This document shows, piece by piece, positions 62,122 to 64,000 of a stretch of DNA of 64,000 nt; position 1 is the first letter of the stretch; each line of letters starts with the position of its first letter. Source of the stretch: Falsiruegeria litorea R37 (GTDB lineage: Bacteria; Pseudomonadota; Alphaproteobacteria; Rhodobacterales; Rhodobacteraceae). The stretch covers positions 248,001 to 312,000 of the forward strand of contig NZ_FWFO01000002.1 of assembly GCF_900172225.1 (NCBI RefSeq), in the 5' to 3' direction. The notes under the pieces are model-generated. The model saw nothing but the letters and a program-made list of their open reading frames with translations. It searched no databases and was not told where the DNA came from. The position numbers and the translations under genes were made by a program.

Positions 62122-64000
62122 AACAGCCCCTCCATCTCGGCCCGCAAGGAGTTGCGGCGCGTGTCCCACAGCCCCGCCTCATACAGCGCGCGGAACTTGT
62201 CGAGCATCGCCTGATGCGCCTGCGGGTTGGCCTCTTGCAGGAAGGCATCGACCTGCGCGTCGCCCAAAGTGGCGTCGTGGTAAAGGTCGAACAGATGCGG
62301 CGCGACGGTGCCCGACAGATGCGCAAAGCTGGCCATGTGGTCAAGCGTCGCCGCGATCTCGGCCGCTCCTCGGAAACCATGGCGTTGCATGCCCGCGATC
62401 CAGCCGGGGTTGGCGGCACGAGCGTGGACGACGCGGCTGATTTCTTCGGGCAGGGTTCGCGCCCGTGGGTCTTCGGGGTTGGTATTGTCCAGATGGTACA
62501 GCTGCGCGGTACCGCCGGTGACTTTCTTGGCGGCGGCAAACCCGGCCTCATGGGTGGCATAGTCATTGGCCAGCAGCAGGTCGGTTTCGGTCAGATCCTG
62601 CAGGTGGACAAAACTGTCGGCCTTTGCGACCCGGTCGGTGATGCCGTCGAGGTCCTGCGCGATGTGCTCGCCTTCCAGCGCGAAGGAACTGGCGTTGAGC
62701 CAGGCGTGGCCGGCGGCTTCACGCGCCTCATCCGTATAGGTCTCGCTGTGTTCCCCCATGCCCAGACCATAGCTGCCGGGCGCGGGCCCATAGACCCGCG
62801 CAGCGGGCTCTTGACCGGCATAAGGGTTCCAGTCGGGCGCTTCATCGCGGGCACAAAGGGCACGGATGGCTTGGCCGTAGAGCGCTGACAATGTTGGGAA
62901 AACATCGCGGAACAGGCCAGATACACGCAAGGTGACGTCCAGGCGGGGCCGGTCGAGATCGGTGATCGGTAAAACCTCGATCCCCGACACGCGCTCGCTG
63001 CCCGCATCCCAGACCGGCTTCACGCCGAGCAGGTGCAGCGCCATGGCGAATTCTTCACCCGCTGTGCGCATGGTGGCCGACCCCCAGAGATCGACGATCA
63101 GGCCGCGGGGGTAATCGCCTTCTTCCTGCAGATGCCGCCGCACCAGTTCCTCGGCCAAATTGACGCCCTGCGCGTAAGCCGCGCGGGTGGGAACCGAACG
63201 CGGGTCGGTGGTATAGAGGTTGCGGCCTGTGGGCAGCACGTCGGTGCGCCCGCGATAGGGCGAGCCCGAGGGACCGGATTCGATCCGTTTGCCCGCAAGC
63301 GCGTCCAGCAGGCCCTGTCGTTCTGCATGGGCCGATGCGGTGGGGTCGAAATTGCCCTGCACTTGCGGAATGCGGCCATAGATGTGCAGCCCGTCGCCGA
63401 ATTGGCTTTCCTTGATGTCACAGACAAAGCGGTCGATGCGGGTGATCGCCTCGGCGGTGCTGGTGGCGCGATCTAGGCCCAGATCGTTTTCCAGGCCAAT
63501 GGCCTGCGCCTCGTCCCGGATGTCCGATTGCAGCCGGTCGCGTCGTTTGGGGTCTAGCCCGTCGGCGTTGGAAAACTCGTCCAGCAAGGCTTCGAGGCGC
63601 ACCATCCGGTCCGGTGTGCCGCTTTCGCGCATCGCCGGCGGGATGTGGCCAAGGGTGACGGCGCCGATGCGGCGCTTGGCCTGCGCAGCCTCGCCCGGGT
63701 CGTTGACGATGAAAGGATAGATGACCGGAAGGTTACCCACCAGCGCCTCGGGCCAGCAGTCGTGTGACAAGGCCACGGATTTGCCAGGCAGCCATTCCAA
63801 CGTGCCGTGCGCGCCGATGTGGATGAGGGCGTCGGCGTTCAGCACATGGCGCAGCCAGAGGTAGAAGGCGACATAGGAATGACGCGGGGTGCGGCCCAGA
63901 TCGTGGTAGTCATCGTCGCGTACCTCGGGCGTGCCGCGTTCCGGTTGCAAGGCGATGATGGCCTTGCCGCGTTTGAGGGCTGTGAAGTGGAAAGATCCTT
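62118..64000 (-). CDS. cobN: Cobaltochelatase subunit CobN, C-terminal part (5' end outside window)
   Basis: The frame is open from the stop at 62118 to the window edge (about 627 residues of a protein normally near 1,250). It reads FHFTALKRGKAIIALQPERG near the edge, then HSYVAFYLWLRHVLNADALI, IHIGAHGTLEWLPGKSVALS and VDLWGSATMRTAGEEFAMAL, all typical of CobN. It inserts Co(II) into hydrogenobyrinic acid a,c-diamide together with CobS and CobT, which are not in this window. It heads the leftward run cobN-G-H-I-J. Confidence 0.95.
   Translation of the reverse strand, partial: GSFHFTALKRGKAIIALQPERGTPEVRDDDYHDLGRTPRHSYVAFYLWLRHVLNADALIHIGAHGTLEWLPGKSVALSHDCWPEALVGNLPVIYPFIVNDPGEAAQAKRRIGAVTLGHIPPAMRESGTPDRMVRLEALLDEFSNADGLDPKRRDRLQSDIRDEAQAIGLENDLGLDRATSTAEAITRIDRFVCDIKESQFGDGLHIYGRIPQVQGNFDPTASAHAERQGLLDALAGKRIESGPSGSPYRGRTDVLPTGRNLYTTDPRSVPTRAAYAQGVNLAEELVRRHLQEEGDYPRGLIVDLWGSATMRTAGEEFAMALHLLGVKPVWDAGSERVSGIEVLPITDLDRPRLDVTLRVSGLFRDVFPTLSALYGQAIRALCARDEAPDWNPYAGQEPAARVYGPAPGSYGLGMGEHSETYTDEAREAAGHAWLNASSFALEGEHIAQDLDGITDRVAKADSFVHLQDLTETDLLLANDYATHEAGFAAAKKVTGGTAQLYHLDNTNPEDPRARTLPEEISRVVHARAANPGWIAGMQRHGFRGAAEIAATLDHMASFAHLSGTVAPHLFDLYHDATLGDAQVDAFLQEANPQAHQAMLDKFRALYEAGLWDTRRNSLRAEMEGLL

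Noticed and set aside
1-64000. Search for tRNA, rRNA, CRISPR, transposase and phage genes
   Set aside because: No T-loop/anticodon pattern outside coding genes, no regularly spaced direct repeats, and no integrase or transposase motif was seen by eye; very short or degenerate elements could be missed.

Overview
The window is GC-rich, densely packed DNA from an alphaproteobacterium, most likely a Rhodobacteraceae member of the Roseobacter group (Ruegeria/Silicibacter-like). The assignment is an inference from gene content: the aerobic cobalamin gene order cobN-G-H-I-J-K-L-E-M-B-A-F, a fused PhaAB antiporter subunit, a pyridine nucleotide-disulfide oxidoreductase/SelD fusion, a Hint-domain protein, an opgCGH operon and a DmdC-type acyl-CoA dehydrogenase. 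No rRNA, tRNA, CRISPR array, prophage or transposase gene was found. The region reads as core and metabolic chromosome rather than an island.

Layout: 1-1222 holds the N-terminal part of NADP-type malic enzyme (minus strand), separated by an 18-bp palindrome from a plus-strand cupin gene. 2642-7166 is a tightly overlapped nucleoside salvage operon, cdd-deoA-deoB-add-upp. 7245-12394 carries a SPOR-domain protein, a membrane-anchored M48-like protein lacking the zinc motif, a DMT permease, a sulfotransferase and a Hint-domain protein. 12493-21375 is a lipid-oxidation region: fadJ, fadI, a GST, a small conserved-looking protein, a DmdC-family acyl-CoA dehydrogenase, two MerR regulators, a small lipoprotein and two hotdog thioesterases. 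21380-29389 carries a MATE pump, the operon DUF952-DUF1330-pyrD-arsC, a secreted 5'-nucleotidase, an HMCES/YedK protein, a MarR regulator and mnmH.

29563-37669 (minus) is the multisubunit cation/proton antiporter operon phaAB-C-D-E-F-G followed by the SelD fusion. SelD makes the selenophosphate that the adjacent convergent MnmH uses to modify tRNA. 37895-39186 carries a rhodanese and a secreted esterase. 39470-45453 is opgC-opgG-opgH (periplasmic glucan synthesis) with an upstream TTC38-like TPR gene. 45632-51000 holds a family III CoA-transferase coupled to an acetolactate-synthase-like TPP enzyme, a DUF302 protein, and a second, divergent TPP enzyme coupled to a DUF1636 cysteine-rich protein.

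51257-64000 is a cobalt/cobalamin region. A His-rich exported protein and cbtBA come first, the latter behind a B12 riboswitch on the minus strand. Then comes the oxygen-dependent corrin ring pathway from cobF back to cobN, which runs off the window. Only cobK is on the opposite strand, and its start codon overlaps that of cobL.

The most unusual signal is a dispersed intergenic repeat: seven copies at five loci, mostly in convergent 3'-to-3' gaps. All share short conserved blocks. Between the blocks the sequence differs from copy to copy, yet hairpin A still pairs in all seven copies and hairpin B pairs cleanly in five, which is a covariation-like pattern. A second oddity is a 216-bp gap segment bounded by perfect 22-bp inverted repeats at 16626-16841.
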